Below are positions 34,727-47,015 of a DNA stretch of 64,000 nucleotides, one piece after another. Location of the stretch: NCBI RefSeq assembly GCF_000384815.1, contig NZ_ARQF01000019.1:1-64000 (forward strand), read 5' to 3'. The position numbers and the translations under genes are program-made. The notes beneath the pieces are model-generated. The model did no database searches and was not told the origin of the DNA. It saw nothing but the letters and a program-made list of their open reading frames with translations. This DNA comes from Halodesulfovibrio aestuarii DSM 17919 = ATCC 29578 (GTDB lineage Bacteria; Desulfobacterota; Desulfovibrionia; Desulfovibrionales; Desulfovibrionaceae). How positions within the stretch are numbered: the first letter of the stretch is position 1; the number at the start of each line of letters is the position of its first letter.

Positions 34727-34849
34727 CCTGCAGTTTTTTCTTTCTTTAAATAGGTAGGTCTTCGGCGGGCATGGGGCCAGAGCGCCTCGACTGTGATTAG
34801 CGAGAAAATTATCTTCTTAATGGACATTTCGAGTTACTGGCAATGTAAT

Positions 34850-34884
34850 AAAAAAGGGTAGAGTTTTTACTCCACCCTTTTTTT
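34850..34884. terminator. Bidirectional intrinsic terminator
   Basis: AAAGGGTAGAGT (from about 34854) pairs with ACTCCACCCTTT with one mismatch, flanked by A and T runs on both sides, so it can stop the TPR operon rightward and a minus-strand transcript leftward. Confidence 0.8.
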
Positions 34885-35001
34885 GTTTTTCTGGAACAAT
34901 ATGTAATCATCTCATTGTCAATCGCATGTCAGCATAACTAATTGCATCATACTTTTCTTATTAAAATATTATTCACAAACCTCATCTTTCATCATTCTAG
35001 T

Positions 35002-35177
35002 CTCCCCTGCTCCCCGACAAACAAAAGACGAGTCGGCCGTGCCCGAGGGGTAAGGGGCACGGCCGACGCTGCAAGGGAGGAGGATGAGTTGTGTGGCATC
35101 GCTGCCTTGCCACACGCAAGTCAACTGCTGCCTGTCGACTTGGACTAACTCTGCTGTCTCCGCAAACCTTCGGAAAC
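35002..35177 (-). ncRNA. Candidate noncoding RNA with four consecutive hairpins
   Basis: Read on the minus strand: hairpin A (GTTTCCG 35177-35171 with CGGAGAC 35162-35156, one G-U pair); hairpin B (CAAGTC 35142-35137 with GACTTG 35122-35117); hairpin C (GTGTGGCA 35115-35108 with TGCCACAC 35098-35091); and element D, with an outer helix CTCCCTTGC/GCAGGGGAG (35079-35071 with 35010-35002, one G-U pair) enclosing a 13-bp helix (35067-35055 with 35044-35032). In A and in the outer helix of D the plus strand would have mismatches where the minus strand has G-U pairs, so the minus strand is the likely RNA. The loops of B and C share AGGCAGC. TATAAT at 35226-35221 and the terminator at 34850 could bound a transcript of about 360 bases. 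No known family is recognised. Confidence 0.5.
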
Positions 35178-35484
35178 AAGCATCCATGTATCCACCATAC
35201 CCTGAAAAAAGGACTTCGCCATTATATTCTGCGTTCTAAGCTACTACTTTTTTTATGTTTAGGCAGGGTACATATAAAAAAACTTACAAAGCATAACTAG
35301 GCATACTCCTTGTGTATTCAAGACATTCTCCCAAATAAATATCTTGTACAGAATAACCCGCCCTATCAACAGGATAACACCAGCCTTATACAAAGAGCGA
35401 AGAGAGAGCTAAGACACTCCAGAGGGCTGCCTAACCACATGAGGTTACCTTGATAATCATTTTTTGAGGGAGTATGATTTATGA

Positions 35485-35760
35485 ATGATAGATATTAACC
35501 GGACTATCCCAACGGTACTTTCGCGTGTTGCGTCATTAGAAAAATCGCATGGAATTCGTATTGCCACATTCAAAAAAGATCGACACATCACCATACGACG
35601 CATCAATAAAACCACACTGCACATTGCAAGGCATGGATTTACCGACGCCGAGTACGAACTGGATGAAAGTAAGTTGAAAAAAGAAATGAAGACACTACTC
35701 AAGCAGGAATTCCCACGCAGCAATAAAGTGCATCTGAGTTCTGTCTCGAATGAAGAATAA
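35485..35760 (+). CDS. Small protein of unknown family (EFPRSNK type), copy 1
   Basis: This 91-residue protein shares its C-terminal half with the protein encoded at 40706-41059 on the other strand: LKTLLKQEFPRSNKVHLSS here, [19 protein letters not shown] there, and both have a preceding beta-rich part with a basic stretch (FKKDRHITIRRI here, [12 protein letters not shown] there). The two are clearly paralogous, and I do not know the family. No signal peptide or membrane segment is visible. GAGGGAG lies 12 bases upstream of ATG 35485; earlier ATGs are closed by stops. It converges on the metallo-beta-lactamase gene. Confidence 0.65.
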   Translation: MIDINRTIPTVLSRVASLEKSHGIRIATFKKDRHITIRRINKTTLHIARHGFTDAEYELDESKLKKEMKTLLKQEFPRSNKVHLSSVSNEE

Positions 35761-35768
35761 AAAAACTG

Positions 35769-36617
35769 CTATGACAACACGAGTTCAGAACCTTCGCGCA
35801 TGGCAAAACATAAAAGCCTTGGAGAACGTTGTGCTGCTTCGCGCTTACACGTCTCAACAATATCAAAAAGCTGCTCATCTGTGCGATCTGAATCGTGATG
35901 AAAGAGACCAAGTTGCTGTACACCTGCTGCAATAGCCAGTTCCAGAGCCTGCCGCCACGAAGAATGTCCCCGCCCCTTACAACTAAGATACTCATCACAA
36001 GTATATTGGGCATCGTGTATGAGCAAATCTACTCCACTACATAACCGCACGTACGCTGCAAAATCCATGTGCGCGCCATGATCGAATCCTATTTCGTTAT
36101 CAGGCAGATACACTACCGTTTTGCCCCGATCAGCAATCTTGAATCCAACACACCCTCCGGGATGTGATGCAGGGATAGACGTCACAAACGCACTCCCTAT
36201 TTTTGTAATATGTCCAAGTTCCAATGCAGGGTTCCAATCAATACGTGCTCCCACGGGACGAGTAGAATACGGAGAAAATATCTGTGCTTCACGAGTGTCA
36301 CATATTTTTTCCAGTTTATCCCGCAACTCTTTATGCTCAAAAACTGTTACCCGGGTGTTTGTTTCATACAGAGGTTCAAAAAAAGGTAATCCGGCCAAAT
36401 GATCATCATGCGCGTGTGTAAGCAAAAGAGTATATTCTAAGCGTTGTTCTTTCAGTAAGGTCCAACCTAACTTTCGAATACCTGTCCCGGCATCACAAAT
36501 GATCACAGACTGGTCATACGTGCGAATCTCAAGGCAAGGTGTTGCTCCACCATGAAACTGCATCTGTGTACCGGAAGTTGGAATATTACCGCGAGCCCCC
36601 CAACATCGAACAAACAT
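35769..36617 (-). CDS. Metallo-beta-lactamase-fold hydrolase
   Basis: A 282-residue MBL-fold protein. The N-terminal FVRCWGARGNIPTSG is typical of a group related to RNase Z/PhnP. Metal ligands are in LTHAHDDHLAGLPFFEPLY, followed by SHPGGCVGFKI, YLPDNE, DLLIHDAQY and GRGHSSWRQALELA, with LGLFHHD near the C-terminus. It probably cleaves a phosphodiester or similar bond; c-di-GMP-linked members of this group exist but I cannot assign a substrate. The frame is open to 36662, but AGAGGAGA before ATG 36617 fixes the start. Confidence 0.85.
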   Translation of the reverse strand: MFVRCWGARGNIPTSGTQMQFHGGATPCLEIRTYDQSVIICDAGTGIRKLGWTLLKEQRLEYTLLLTHAHDDHLAGLPFFEPLYETNTRVTVFEHKELRDKLEKICDTREAQIFSPYSTRPVGARIDWNPALELGHITKIGSAFVTSIPASHPGGCVGFKIADRGKTVVYLPDNEIGFDHGAHMDFAAYVRLCSGVDLLIHDAQYTCDEYLSCKGRGHSSWRQALELAIAAGVQQLGLFHHDSDRTDEQLFDIVETCKREAAQRSPRLLCFAMREGSELVLS

Positions 36618-36875
36618 ACGCTCTCCTCTGGAATGAGTTCTCAGAATATATACTTCAATCATACAATCTAATTCCAGATTGGTACATTACATAAATGCTC
36701 GTTTACAGCTAATGATGTATATAGATAACTCTGCATACTCCAACTGGCGAAGAAGCTAAAATCCCCTTGCACAACGGCCATCTTCCAGCCACAATTTGAA
36801 AAACATGCATTGCTGCAACAGTATCATATTCAGAACGTTGACAACGTTATCTGCTTAGATCTGAAAGGAGAATAT

Positions 36876-38075
36876 ATGTACGATACTCCCACACTAGAAC
36901 GCTACGCCGAAGTACTTTTCTGGGCACTCTCAAGAGCCCGGACTTCACCATATAAAAAAAGTGATTTTATTCTGGTAAATTATGACATTGACGGGCTCTC
37001 TCTAGCAGAAGAGGTCTGCTCACTGCTTCACGACAAAGGAATGATTCCTATCCCCAGAATGAATGAAACTCCCCGTATGCAGGTGGACAGATACACCAAA
37101 GCAAACAATAAACGCCTCACTACAATCTTCCCGGGGCAGCGCGACTTATATAACCATCTTAATGGATCAATTTCCATTTACGCTCCTGCTTCACTCGCGC
37201 ATTTGTCAAATATCGATCCAGAACTCATCGCTATGTATAGCAAAGCGCAACAACCGTTACGCGGTATTATGCAAACCCGTGAAGACATGGGGGCATTCAG
37301 CTGGACATTATGCATGTATCCTACACAGGCGTTAGCTGCACAGGCAGGTATTACTCTTGAGGAATATGCACGGCAGATTGAAATGGCATGTTACCTTAAT
37401 AAACCTGAACCCACAGTCCAATGGCGTCAATTTGCCAAAAAAGTTGATGAACTCACTGAATGGCTGGACAGTTTCGGGGATTGTGCAATGCACGTTGAAT
37501 CGGCTTCGGTCGATCTGAATGTCCGAATAGGTCAACACCGCAAATGGGTAGGTTTCACGGGCCGCAACATTCCTTCATTCGAACTGTATGTTTCGCCGGA
37601 CATGCGCCACACAAATGGTGTCTATAAATCCACGCTACCGACGTTCCGTTCCGGAAACATTATTGGGGATATTCAGTTAATATTTAAGGATGGGCGTGTC
37701 ACTAAAGTCACAGCAGATCACAATCAGGCATTTGTTGAGCAACAGCTTAATCAAGACCCCGGTGCTGCATTAGTTGGTGAATTTGCACTGGTAGACAAAC
37801 GCTTTTCTCCCATCTCCAAATTTATGGCCAACACTCTATACGATGAAAACCATGGTGGAGAAAACGGCTCTATGCATATTGCGTTAGGTAATTCTTATGC
37901 GAACACGTTTAGCGGCCATGCAGAACAATTAACAGAAGATACACGTAAAAATCTTGGATTCAACTCATCCTCACTGCATTGGGACTTAGTTAATACAGAA
38001 GAAAAAAGAGTTGTAGCGCAACTTCCAAACGGTGAACGGAAAACAATTTATGAAAATGGTAAGTTCTCGCTATAA
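36876..38075 (+). CDS. M29-family aminopeptidase
   Basis: The 399-residue protein is a thermophilic-metalloprotease-type (M29, AmpS/AmpT) aminopeptidase that trims N-terminal residues from peptides in the cytoplasm. Likely metal ligands are Glu in the segment FTGRNIPSFELYVSPD and in LVGEFALVD, His in MHIALGNSY with its conserved Tyr, and the His-x-Asp of SLHWDLVNT. The order and spacing agree with the family. AAAGGAGA before ATG 36876 sets the start, although the frame is open 22 codons upstream. It is monocistronic with its own terminator. Confidence 0.9.
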   Translation: MYDTPTLERYAEVLFWALSRARTSPYKKSDFILVNYDIDGLSLAEEVCSLLHDKGMIPIPRMNETPRMQVDRYTKANNKRLTTIFPGQRDLYNHLNGSISIYAPASLAHLSNIDPELIAMYSKAQQPLRGIMQTREDMGAFSWTLCMYPTQALAAQAGITLEEYARQIEMACYLNKPEPTVQWRQFAKKVDELTEWLDSFGDCAMHVESASVDLNVRIGQHRKWVGFTGRNIPSFELYVSPDMRHTNGVYKSTLPTFRSGNIIGDIQLIFKDGRVTKVTADHNQAFVEQQLNQDPGAALVGEFALVDKRFSPISKFMANTLYDENHGGENGSMHIALGNSYANTFSGHAEQLTEDTRKNLGFNSSSLHWDLVNTEEKRVVAQLPNGERKTIYENGKFSL

Positions 38076-38178
38076 AAGCTTATTTAAAGCATCCTGTTGT
38101 ACACAACGCTTGTACTTATCATTTTATATTGACTTCAATTCATCACCTACCATACTAAATAAGCAGACATACTATTTT

Positions 38179-38216
38179 GTGGGCGCACATTTTTGTAATG
38201 CGCCCACTTCATTTTT
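38179..38216 (+). terminator. Intrinsic terminator of the M29 aminopeptidase gene
   Basis: A perfect 9-bp stem GTGGGCGCA (38179-38187) with TGCGCCCAC (38199-38207) and a T-rich tail (TTCATTTTT). Confidence 0.8.
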
Positions 38217-38253
38217 AGAATCACTCTAAAAATAATGAAGGTAGGGGGGAGGC

Positions 38254-39396
38254 ATGGAAACCAGTACAGTAAGCACAGAAGACCTCAAAGAAATTATCTA
38301 TCACAAAAATTTGAAAGTGGGTACTTACTGGATTCTTTTTTCTTCATGTATTCTGCAAGTATTAAACGCTTACTATCTTTTTCTAGGCTTTAATCTTCTT
38401 ACACCATTAGGTATTGCATGCAATACTATCCACACAGCCTTCCTTATCATCAGTGCAATATGCATTAAATTTGCATTCAAAAGCAAACGTGCATCGCACC
38501 ATAGCTGGATCATCTCTGCATTTTGCATTGGTCTTTTCTGGGCTATTTCCACAGTAAACACCGTTTATTTCTGGAACCAGCCTGAGCCGGCCTCACGTGG
38601 AATTGTTATCGGTGCTTTTTCACTTGTCATAGGATGGTATGCGCGCCCGGCCTTGTTGCTAACAGCCTTTCCTACAATGCTTGCTGCCTACATTTACCTG
38701 ATTGTCGGGTTCAGCGACAAGACACATCTTGGTCTGCTGCTTTCGATACTCAAATTCCCTGCGCTCATGCTCGCAAGTCTGTACACTCTTCGATACTGGC
38801 TTTCTTTCTGCATGGAAAAATTTGTTGAAAACGAAATCCTCACTGAAAAGCTTGAAGCCATGGTCCGGATAGATGAGCTCACCAAAATTGCAAACCGCAA
38901 AGGGTACAACGAAGCACTGGAGCAAGCATTAGAAGTCGCACAACGCTTTGGCAAGCCGCTCACCCTGTTGCTCATTGATGTTGACTACTTCAAGCAATAC
39001 AACGACCACCTCGGTCATCAGGCCGGTGATCGCTGCATTAAAGCTATTGCAAAAGTTTTGTCCAACCATGCACGTCGTGCAATCGACACCGCAGCCCGCA
39101 TCGGTGGTGAAGAGTTTGCTTTAATCCTCCCCTCCTGTGATCAGTATCAAGCTACAACCATTGCGGATAAGATACAGGAAACCCTTGCAAATCAGATGAT
39201 CTACCATCCTGCTTCCCCGATCAGCCCCAATGTAACAATCAGCATAGGTATTTCAGAATACGTTCCAAATGATACTTCCGGTACACTCTACAACAAAGCG
39301 GACATGGCGTTGTATGAAGCGAAACATCATGGACGAAACTGTTTTGTTGTGGCCACAGATATTCAAAACAATAGCCAATCGCTTGATGCCGTGTAA
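38254..39396 (+). CDS. Polytopic membrane diguanylate cyclase (GGDEF)
   Basis: The 380-residue protein has about six membrane segments (about 24-46, 50-74, 84-106, 114-130, 132-152, 158-184), a short coiled linker and a GGDEF domain. The catalytic signature is GGEEF at 284-288 and the metal-binding segment is LIDVDYFKQYND. The I-site RxxD (Arg275-Asp278) lies five residues before the signature. The membrane part resembles a generic six-helix sensor and has no recognised ligand. The start has GGGGGA close upstream. It is the second c-di-GMP synthase of the window and unlike the first in its sensor part. Confidence 0.92.
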   Translation: METSTVSTEDLKEIIYHKNLKVGTYWILFSSCILQVLNAYYLFLGFNLLTPLGIACNTIHTAFLIISAICIKFAFKSKRASHHSWIISAFCIGLFWAISTVNTVYFWNQPEPASRGIVIGAFSLVIGWYARPALLLTAFPTMLAAYIYLIVGFSDKTHLGLLLSILKFPALMLASLYTLRYWLSFCMEKFVENEILTEKLEAMVRIDELTKIANRKGYNEALEQALEVAQRFGKPLTLLLIDVDYFKQYNDHLGHQAGDRCIKAIAKVLSNHARRAIDTAARIGGEEFALILPSCDQYQATTIADKIQETLANQMIYHPASPISPNVTISIGISEYVPNDTSGTLYNKADMALYEAKHHGRNCFVVATDIQNNSQSLDAV

Positions 39397-39439
39397 TTTT
39401 TTCTTGCCCGTCAACAACAAAGAGGGCACCATCCTCCCT

Positions 39440-39766
39440 ATGGAACACATTCTTATCAAAGTTTATGGAAGCATTTCAAATGCTAGTCCAGAACTCTACG
39501 CAGCTGCGCTGGAAATGGTACAAGAACAGAACGAAGATGCTGTTGAACTGGACGGTACATTCTTCACGATCAGCTTTGAAGGCATTTACTTTATGATGAA
39601 TGAATTCATTGCTGCCATCAAACCACACCTCACTAACGACTGTACCGGACGCATTGACTACATTGACGTTGATGAATGGAGCTTAACTCGATTCTGGATA
39701 GAAGGCGGGCTTATTACGCAAAACACTGCCGATTTAAACCATGTTATGGATCATTCCGGACATTAA
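39440..39766 (+). CDS. Small protein of unknown function downstream of a diguanylate cyclase
   Basis: A 108-residue acidic soluble protein that I do not recognise. The open frame reaches back into the cyclase gene to 39269, but the upstream part is only its shadow; MEHILIKVYGSISN at 39440 is the likely start although the ribosome site is weak. The composition is ordinary, with a beta-alpha pattern and the acidic segment RIDYIDVDEWS. A terminator follows, so it may share the cyclase transcript (43 bases between them). Confidence 0.55.
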   Translation: MEHILIKVYGSISNASPELYAAALEMVQEQNEDAVELDGTFFTISFEGIYFMMNEFIAAIKPHLTNDCTGRIDYIDVDEWSLTRFWIEGGLITQNTADLNHVMDHSGH

Positions 39767-39778
39767 CGCATAAAAAAT

Positions 39779-39804
39779 ACGCTAAACTTAATAGCGTTTT
39801 TTTT
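39779..39804 (+). terminator. Intrinsic terminator before zupT
   Basis: A short stem ACGCTA (39779-39784) with TAGCGT (39792-39797) followed by a run of eight T. Confidence 0.7.
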
Positions 39805-39891
39805 CATGCAGTTCTATACAACCAATTTTGTTTTAATTTGGTATAATTTCCCCTTACAGAGATTCTCCCCCCTTCACACGTAAGGAAGTCC

Positions 39892-40728
39892 ATGCACGAT
39901 TCCGCAACAATATTCTTTGCATTTGGCCTCACTCTTTTCGCCGGTCTGGCAACAGGCATCGGCTCTATGCTTGCCTTTTTCACAAAAAGAACAAACACAG
40001 GGTTCCTTTCTGTCGCATTAGGATTTTCAGCCGGAGTAATGCTTTATGTGTCGTTCATAGAGATATTCGTGAAGGCAAAGGTAGAACTGCAGTCTGAACT
40101 CGGCGAAGTATATGGCATGTGGGCAACTGTTGCCGCGTTCTTTGGCGGTATGCTTTTCATTGGTATTATCGACAGGTTAGTCCCAGCTGAAGAAAACCCG
40201 CATGAGATCCATAACGTTGAAGAAATTGACTCTCTCGAAGTAATAATAAAAAGAGAAACACCAGAGCAAAAAGATAGAAAATTGCTTAGAATGGGTGTTT
40301 TTACAGCGCTTGCAATCGGTATTCACAATTTTCCGGAAGGGCTTGCAACGTTTACAGCAGCACTATCCGACCCTAACCTCGGGTTTGCCATTGCTGTAGC
40401 TATAGCAATCCACAATATCCCAGAAGGAATCGCTGTTTCGGTTCCTATCTACTATGCAACAGAGAGCAGAGGCAAAGCTTTTACTCTGTCCTTCCTTTCC
40501 GGTCTGGCCGAACCGGTTGGCGCAATCATCGGTTATCTGTTGCTTATGCCCTTCCTCTCACCAACAGTTTTCGGCATTGTCTTCGCCAGCGTTGCAGGAA
40601 TCATGGTATTCATCTCTCTGGATGAATTACTTCCAACCGCACAGGCGTACGGTGAGCACCACCTGTCCATATATGGACTGGTAGCCGGTATGGCTGTTAT
40701 GGCAATTAGCCTGCTACTTTTTTTGTAG
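39892..40728 (+). CDS. zupT: ZIP-family divalent metal transporter
   Basis: A 278-residue inner-membrane protein with about eight membrane segments and the ZIP metal-site motifs [10 protein letters not shown] (about 145-154) and [11 protein letters not shown] (about 174-184). A charged loop (about 95-135) lies between helices 3 and 4. It imports zinc and probably iron or other divalent ions, as the ZupT/GufA type does. An AAGGAAG ribosome site precedes the ATG. Its 3' end overlaps by 23 bases the convergent small gene at 40706. Confidence 0.92.
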   Translation: MHDSATIFFAFGLTLFAGLATGIGSMLAFFTKRTNTGFLSVALGFSAGVMLYVSFIEIFVKAKVELQSELGEVYGMWATVAAFFGGMLFIGIIDRLVPAEENPHEIHNVEEIDSLEVIIKRETPEQKDRKLLRMGVFTALAIGIHNFPEGLATFTAALSDPNLGFAIAVAIAIHNIPEGIAVSVPIYYATESRGKAFTLSFLSGLAEPVGAIIGYLLLMPFLSPTVFGIVFASVAGIMVFISLDELLPTAQAYGEHHLSIYGLVAGMAVMAISLLLFL

Positions 40729-41059
40729 GGAGAGTCTCACCATACCGTCCTGCACCATGCGCCATGCGGTTCACGTTTGCATCTTCATAGGAATCAAGCG
40801 TATACAGACGAATTTTATTAGAACGGGGAAACTCTTTTTTTAACAGAGTTTTCAACAGACGTTTAACCTGTTCTGTATTCTGATTGTCCCAAACTTCCTG
40901 ATAAAAACCATCTTCAACAACACGAAAAGAATCTTCGCCACAACATACAATTACGACAGAACGATTACGCTTGAACGAGCGCATATCTACACACTGCCCA
41001 ACGTTCAGCTTCTTCATACGCTTCAATACAGAATCAATTGAAGTCTGTTTACTTGTCAT
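40706..41059 (-). CDS. Small protein of unknown family (EFPRSNK type), copy 2
   Basis: A 117-residue paralogue of the protein at 35485-35760; the shared segment, [19 protein letters not shown], is near residues 67-85. It has a longer N-terminus and a basic C-terminal extension ([14 protein letters not shown]) absent in the other copy. The central [20 protein letters not shown] looks like a beta hairpin. No signal or membrane segment is visible. It overlaps the zupT 3' end by 23 bases tail to tail. The function is unknown. Confidence 0.7.
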   Translation of the reverse strand: MTSKQTSIDSVLKRMKKLNVGQCVDMRSFKRNRSVVIVCCGEDSFRVVEDGFYQEVWDNQNTEQVKRLLKTLLKKEFPRSNKIRLYTLDSYEDANVNRMAHGAGRYGETLPTKKVAG

Positions 41060-41151
41060 TACATTTCTCCAACAACATGACTTCTACAACGCACCGAAAT
41101 GGGGTCTATTTTCCCCAGAAAAGAACTCTGCAAAGCCCCCAACGTCATATA

Positions 41152-41640
41152 CTACGTACGTGACAATACGCCTTCAATACCAAGCAAGTAACGCTTCATA
41201 CTTACCCCCTGACCAGAAAAGCCGCCGAGCCCTGATGCAGCCACAACACGGTGACACGGAATAATCAACGGCCAGCGGTTTCGCGCCATCACCTGCCCAA
41301 CCCCACGCGCTGCGTTGGGACTTCCCGCAAGAGCTGCGAGTTCACCGTAAGAAACCGTTTCTCCATATGGCACCTGCATCAAAGCAGTCAGAACATTCTG
41401 ACCAAACGGCGTCATTTTTTCGAGGGCAAATGGAAGATCAGGCCACTGAACATGCTCGCCTAATTCATAACGCAACAGACAATCGCGCAATTGCTTCCCA
41501 ATATCTGACAACTCTTCAGTTGAGTTTTCTCCATTTGCCCATAAGAGAGACAGCTCAACCAGCTTTCCTTCCTGCCAGTTAAGAATAAGGCGAAGTCTAG
41601 TACCTACGATTTGTTCAATTTCTGGTAAAAACATATTCAC
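41152..41640 (-). CDS. ogt: Methylated-DNA-[protein]-cysteine S-methyltransferase
   Basis: A 162-residue DNA-repair protein that removes O6-alkyl groups from guanine by suicide transfer to its cysteine. The active site is IPCHRVVAASGLGGFSG, and the HTH segment includes VPYGETVSYGELAALAGSPNAARGVGQVM. A short N-terminal domain precedes it, as in Ogt. It is downstream of the radical SAM gene (34-bp gap) on the same strand. Confidence 0.93.
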   Translation of the reverse strand: MNMFLPEIEQIVGTRLRLILNWQEGKLVELSLLWANGENSTEELSDIGKQLRDCLLRYELGEHVQWPDLPFALEKMTPFGQNVLTALMQVPYGETVSYGELAALAGSPNAARGVGQVMARNRWPLIIPCHRVVAASGLGGFSGQGVSMKRYLLGIEGVLSRT

Positions 41641-41674
41641 TCACGCGCTACAATGTACGTATTGCTGCAAAAGG

Positions 41675-44720
<3,046 letters not shown>

Positions 44721-44746
44721 CGCGAGTTTCATACGCGGAAAAGGTT

Positions 44747-45235
44747 ATGCGAAAAAGTAGGCACCCCCTCTTTAAAAATATCTTCTGGTGGCTCGGCTAT
44801 ACAGTCGCAGCTATCTGGATGCAGTTTACAATCGCAGGTGTGGATTTTTTCATGCCTGCGGTTATCTGCTCTATGCAGGAAGAAAATCCCCGCCAAACCT
44901 TCTGGCTCGTGACGATGTTCGCCCTCATTCAAGAAGGTACCGGTGCCATTGCCTTTGGCTCTTCTACACTCTGGTATTGCTCCGCACTGCTGCTTATGTA
45001 CTATGGTCGATGGATGTTCGATGCGAACAACTTCTTCTTCATTGTACTGGTATCATGTGCACTCGGAGTCTGGAATGTCGGGCTTACCTTGCTGATGGCA
45101 AACTTACAATCATTCCAAGTTAATTTTCAACTCTTAGTCGCCGACAGCTGTCTGCTGGCCGGCATTATTCCTCTAGTATGGCTTTTCCTGTACTCACTAC
45201 GGCAAGGATTCCTGCGTAATGTCAATGCAACTTGA
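44747..45235 (+). CDS. mreD: Rod-shape-determining membrane protein MreD-like
   Basis: A 162-residue membrane protein with about five hydrophobic segments, placed between mreC and mrdA as mreD always is. Sequence similarity in this family is low; position and topology carry the assignment. It probably links MreC and the periplasmic machinery to MreB. It overlaps mrdA by 17 bases. An AAAGG site precedes the ATG. Confidence 0.8.
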   Translation: MRKSRHPLFKNIFWWLGYTVAAIWMQFTIAGVDFFMPAVICSMQEENPRQTFWLVTMFALIQEGTGAIAFGSSTLWYCSALLLMYYGRWMFDANNFFFIVLVSCALGVWNVGLTLLMANLQSFQVNFQLLVADSCLLAGIIPLVWLFLYSLRQGFLRNVNAT

Positions 45236-47015
45236 TCCAGAAGGCTACCAACCTCCCAAAACAGGATTATGGTTGTTGCAGGGGCTTGTGCTTCTGCTTT
45301 TTCTCATATTTCTGCTTAGATTCTGGTATCTTCAAATTCACCATGGCGAAGACTTTGCAAAAAAGTCCCGTGACAACCGGATTCGACAGGCACAAATTTA
45401 TGCCCCTCGAGGTTTGTTGCGTGCCCGCGGCGGCGAATTACTTGCAGAAAACCGCCCAGCGTATGGTCTTGGCATTGTTCGTGAAGACGTAAAAGACATC
45501 GACACAACATTGAAGCAGATTAGCCTGTGGACAGGCGTCCCTCTGGAAAATATTGAAAAACGGTATAAGAAAGGTCGCTGGCGCACCAAAGCGTTTGAAC
45601 CCCTTTTGCTTGTTCCTACCATTAATTTTTCCCAGCTAGCCACCATAGAAGCAAACTCCTTAGACTGGCCAGGCCTGGAGGTCATGACTCGACCTCAGCG
45701 GTATTACCCCGAAGGTGAACTCTTTGCGCATATCCTTGGCTATGTTTCTGAAGCTAACGAAAAAGAACTGGAAGCAAATAAAGCGTTGGACCTTGGTGAT
45801 ACCATAGGCAAACAAGGCCTTGAGCTCATCGAGGAAAATACGCTGAGAGGCACTAAGGGCTTGCGGCAAATGGAAGTTGACATATCCGGTCGCGAATACA
45901 ACTCGCAAACACTGGAAGAGCCGTCAGCCGGTTCATCCGTTACCCTGTCTATTGACCTTGGCCTGCAACGCATGGCGGCTAACGAATTAAAAGATCAGGC
46001 TGGTTGTATCGTGGTAATGAACCCGGATACTGGAGAATTGTATGCGCTTGTCACCGCACCAAGTTATGACCCCAACGCATTCACACGCGGCCTGAGTCAC
46101 AAAGAATGGGGAGAGCTGCGTGACAACCCTCAATTCCCACTTCAAAACCGGGTTATCCAATCCGTTTACCCTCCTGCATCCATCTGGAAGCTGCTCATGG
46201 CAGGCCTGTACCTGCAGGAAGGCATTGACCCTAATGAAACTATCAACTGCAACGGCAAATACAAGCTGGGCAACCATACATTCCGTTGTTGGAAAAAATG
46301 GGGACATGGCCAGGAAAATTTAACCGAAGCACTGATACACTCATGCGATGTATATTTTTATGAAATGGGTCAGCGCATCGGCATTGATAAGATCGAGGCC
46401 TTCGCCCGTAAAAACGGATTTGGTTCACAAACCGGCATTGACCTGCCGCACGAACGCTCCGGTCTTGTCCCGTCCAAAGCGTGGAAACGCAAGCGTTTCA
46501 ATCAGCCGTGGCAAGGCGGCGAAACGGTTATCACATCTATTGGTCAAGGATTTACGTTAGTTACCCCTGTCCAGATTGCCGTCTTTATATCTTCACTGCT
46601 TAATGAAAAAGGGGAACTGCTTAAGCCGAACCTCTTCAAAGGTACTCCCAAAACAGTCCGAGGGATATCACCTCTATCTAAAGATCAACGAGAATTCATT
46701 GTTAAAGCAATGCAGAAAACGGTAGAAGCCAAACACGGAACAGCACGCATTCTGCGTACGAAGCGTGCAATTGTTGGCGGCAAAACAGGGACGGCTCAGG
46801 TTACAAAGCTTAAACTTGATGCCAATGACAACCGCCTGAAAAACAAAGATCTTGAGTATTGGCAGCGAGACCATGCATGGATGGCAGCATGGTCAAAGTT
46901 CAATGGGAAAAAATACGTTGTTGTTACCATGGTTGAACACGGAGGCGGTGGTTCTTCTACTGCCGGTCCGATTATGCGCAATATCTTGAATTACATTTAT
47001 GAGAATGACAAATGA
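45219..47015 (+). CDS. mrdA: Penicillin-binding protein 2 (transpeptidase of the elongasome)
   Basis: A 598-residue class B PBP with an N-terminal membrane helix (about 17-37), a dimerisation/pedestal domain and a C-terminal transpeptidase domain. Active-site motifs are SIWK (in PPASIWKLLMAG, about residues 323-334), SCD (in HSCDVYFYEMGQRIG) and KTGT (in GGKTGTAQV, near 517). It cross-links new peptidoglycan during rod elongation with RodA. It lies between mreD and rodA with short overlaps, so the whole cluster is probably one operon. Confidence 0.96.
   Translation: MSMQLDPEGYQPPKTGLWLLQGLVLLLFLIFLLRFWYLQIHHGEDFAKKSRDNRIRQAQIYAPRGLLRARGGELLAENRPAYGLGIVREDVKDIDTTLKQISLWTGVPLENIEKRYKKGRWRTKAFEPLLLVPTINFSQLATIEANSLDWPGLEVMTRPQRYYPEGELFAHILGYVSEANEKELEANKALDLGDTIGKQGLELIEENTLRGTKGLRQMEVDISGREYNSQTLEEPSAGSSVTLSIDLGLQRMAANELKDQAGCIVVMNPDTGELYALVTAPSYDPNAFTRGLSHKEWGELRDNPQFPLQNRVIQSVYPPASIWKLLMAGLYLQEGIDPNETINCNGKYKLGNHTFRCWKKWGHGQENLTEALIHSCDVYFYEMGQRIGIDKIEAFARKNGFGSQTGIDLPHERSGLVPSKAWKRKRFNQPWQGGETVITSIGQGFTLVTPVQIAVFISSLLNEKGELLKPNLFKGTPKTVRGISPLSKDQREFIVKAMQKTVEAKHGTARILRTKRAIVGGKTGTAQVTKLKLDANDNRLKNKDLEYWQRDHAWMAAWSKFNGKKYVVVTMVEHGGGGSSTAGPIMRNILNYIYENDK

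Larger units (their letters stand above)
34727..35484. other. 758-bp intergenic region containing a GC-rich structured segment
   Basis: The left part has the bidirectional terminator at 34850. The centre (35002-35177) is GC-rich and highly structured, annotated as a candidate RNA on the minus strand. The right part (35180-35470) is AT-rich and presumably contains promoters for the RNA and for the gene at 35485. Open frames across the structured core lack ribosome sites. Confidence 0.6.

Noticed and set aside
34969-35187. 72-codon minus-strand frame over the structured core
   Set aside because: The sequence constraints are explained by helices, and no ribosome site or domain is visible.
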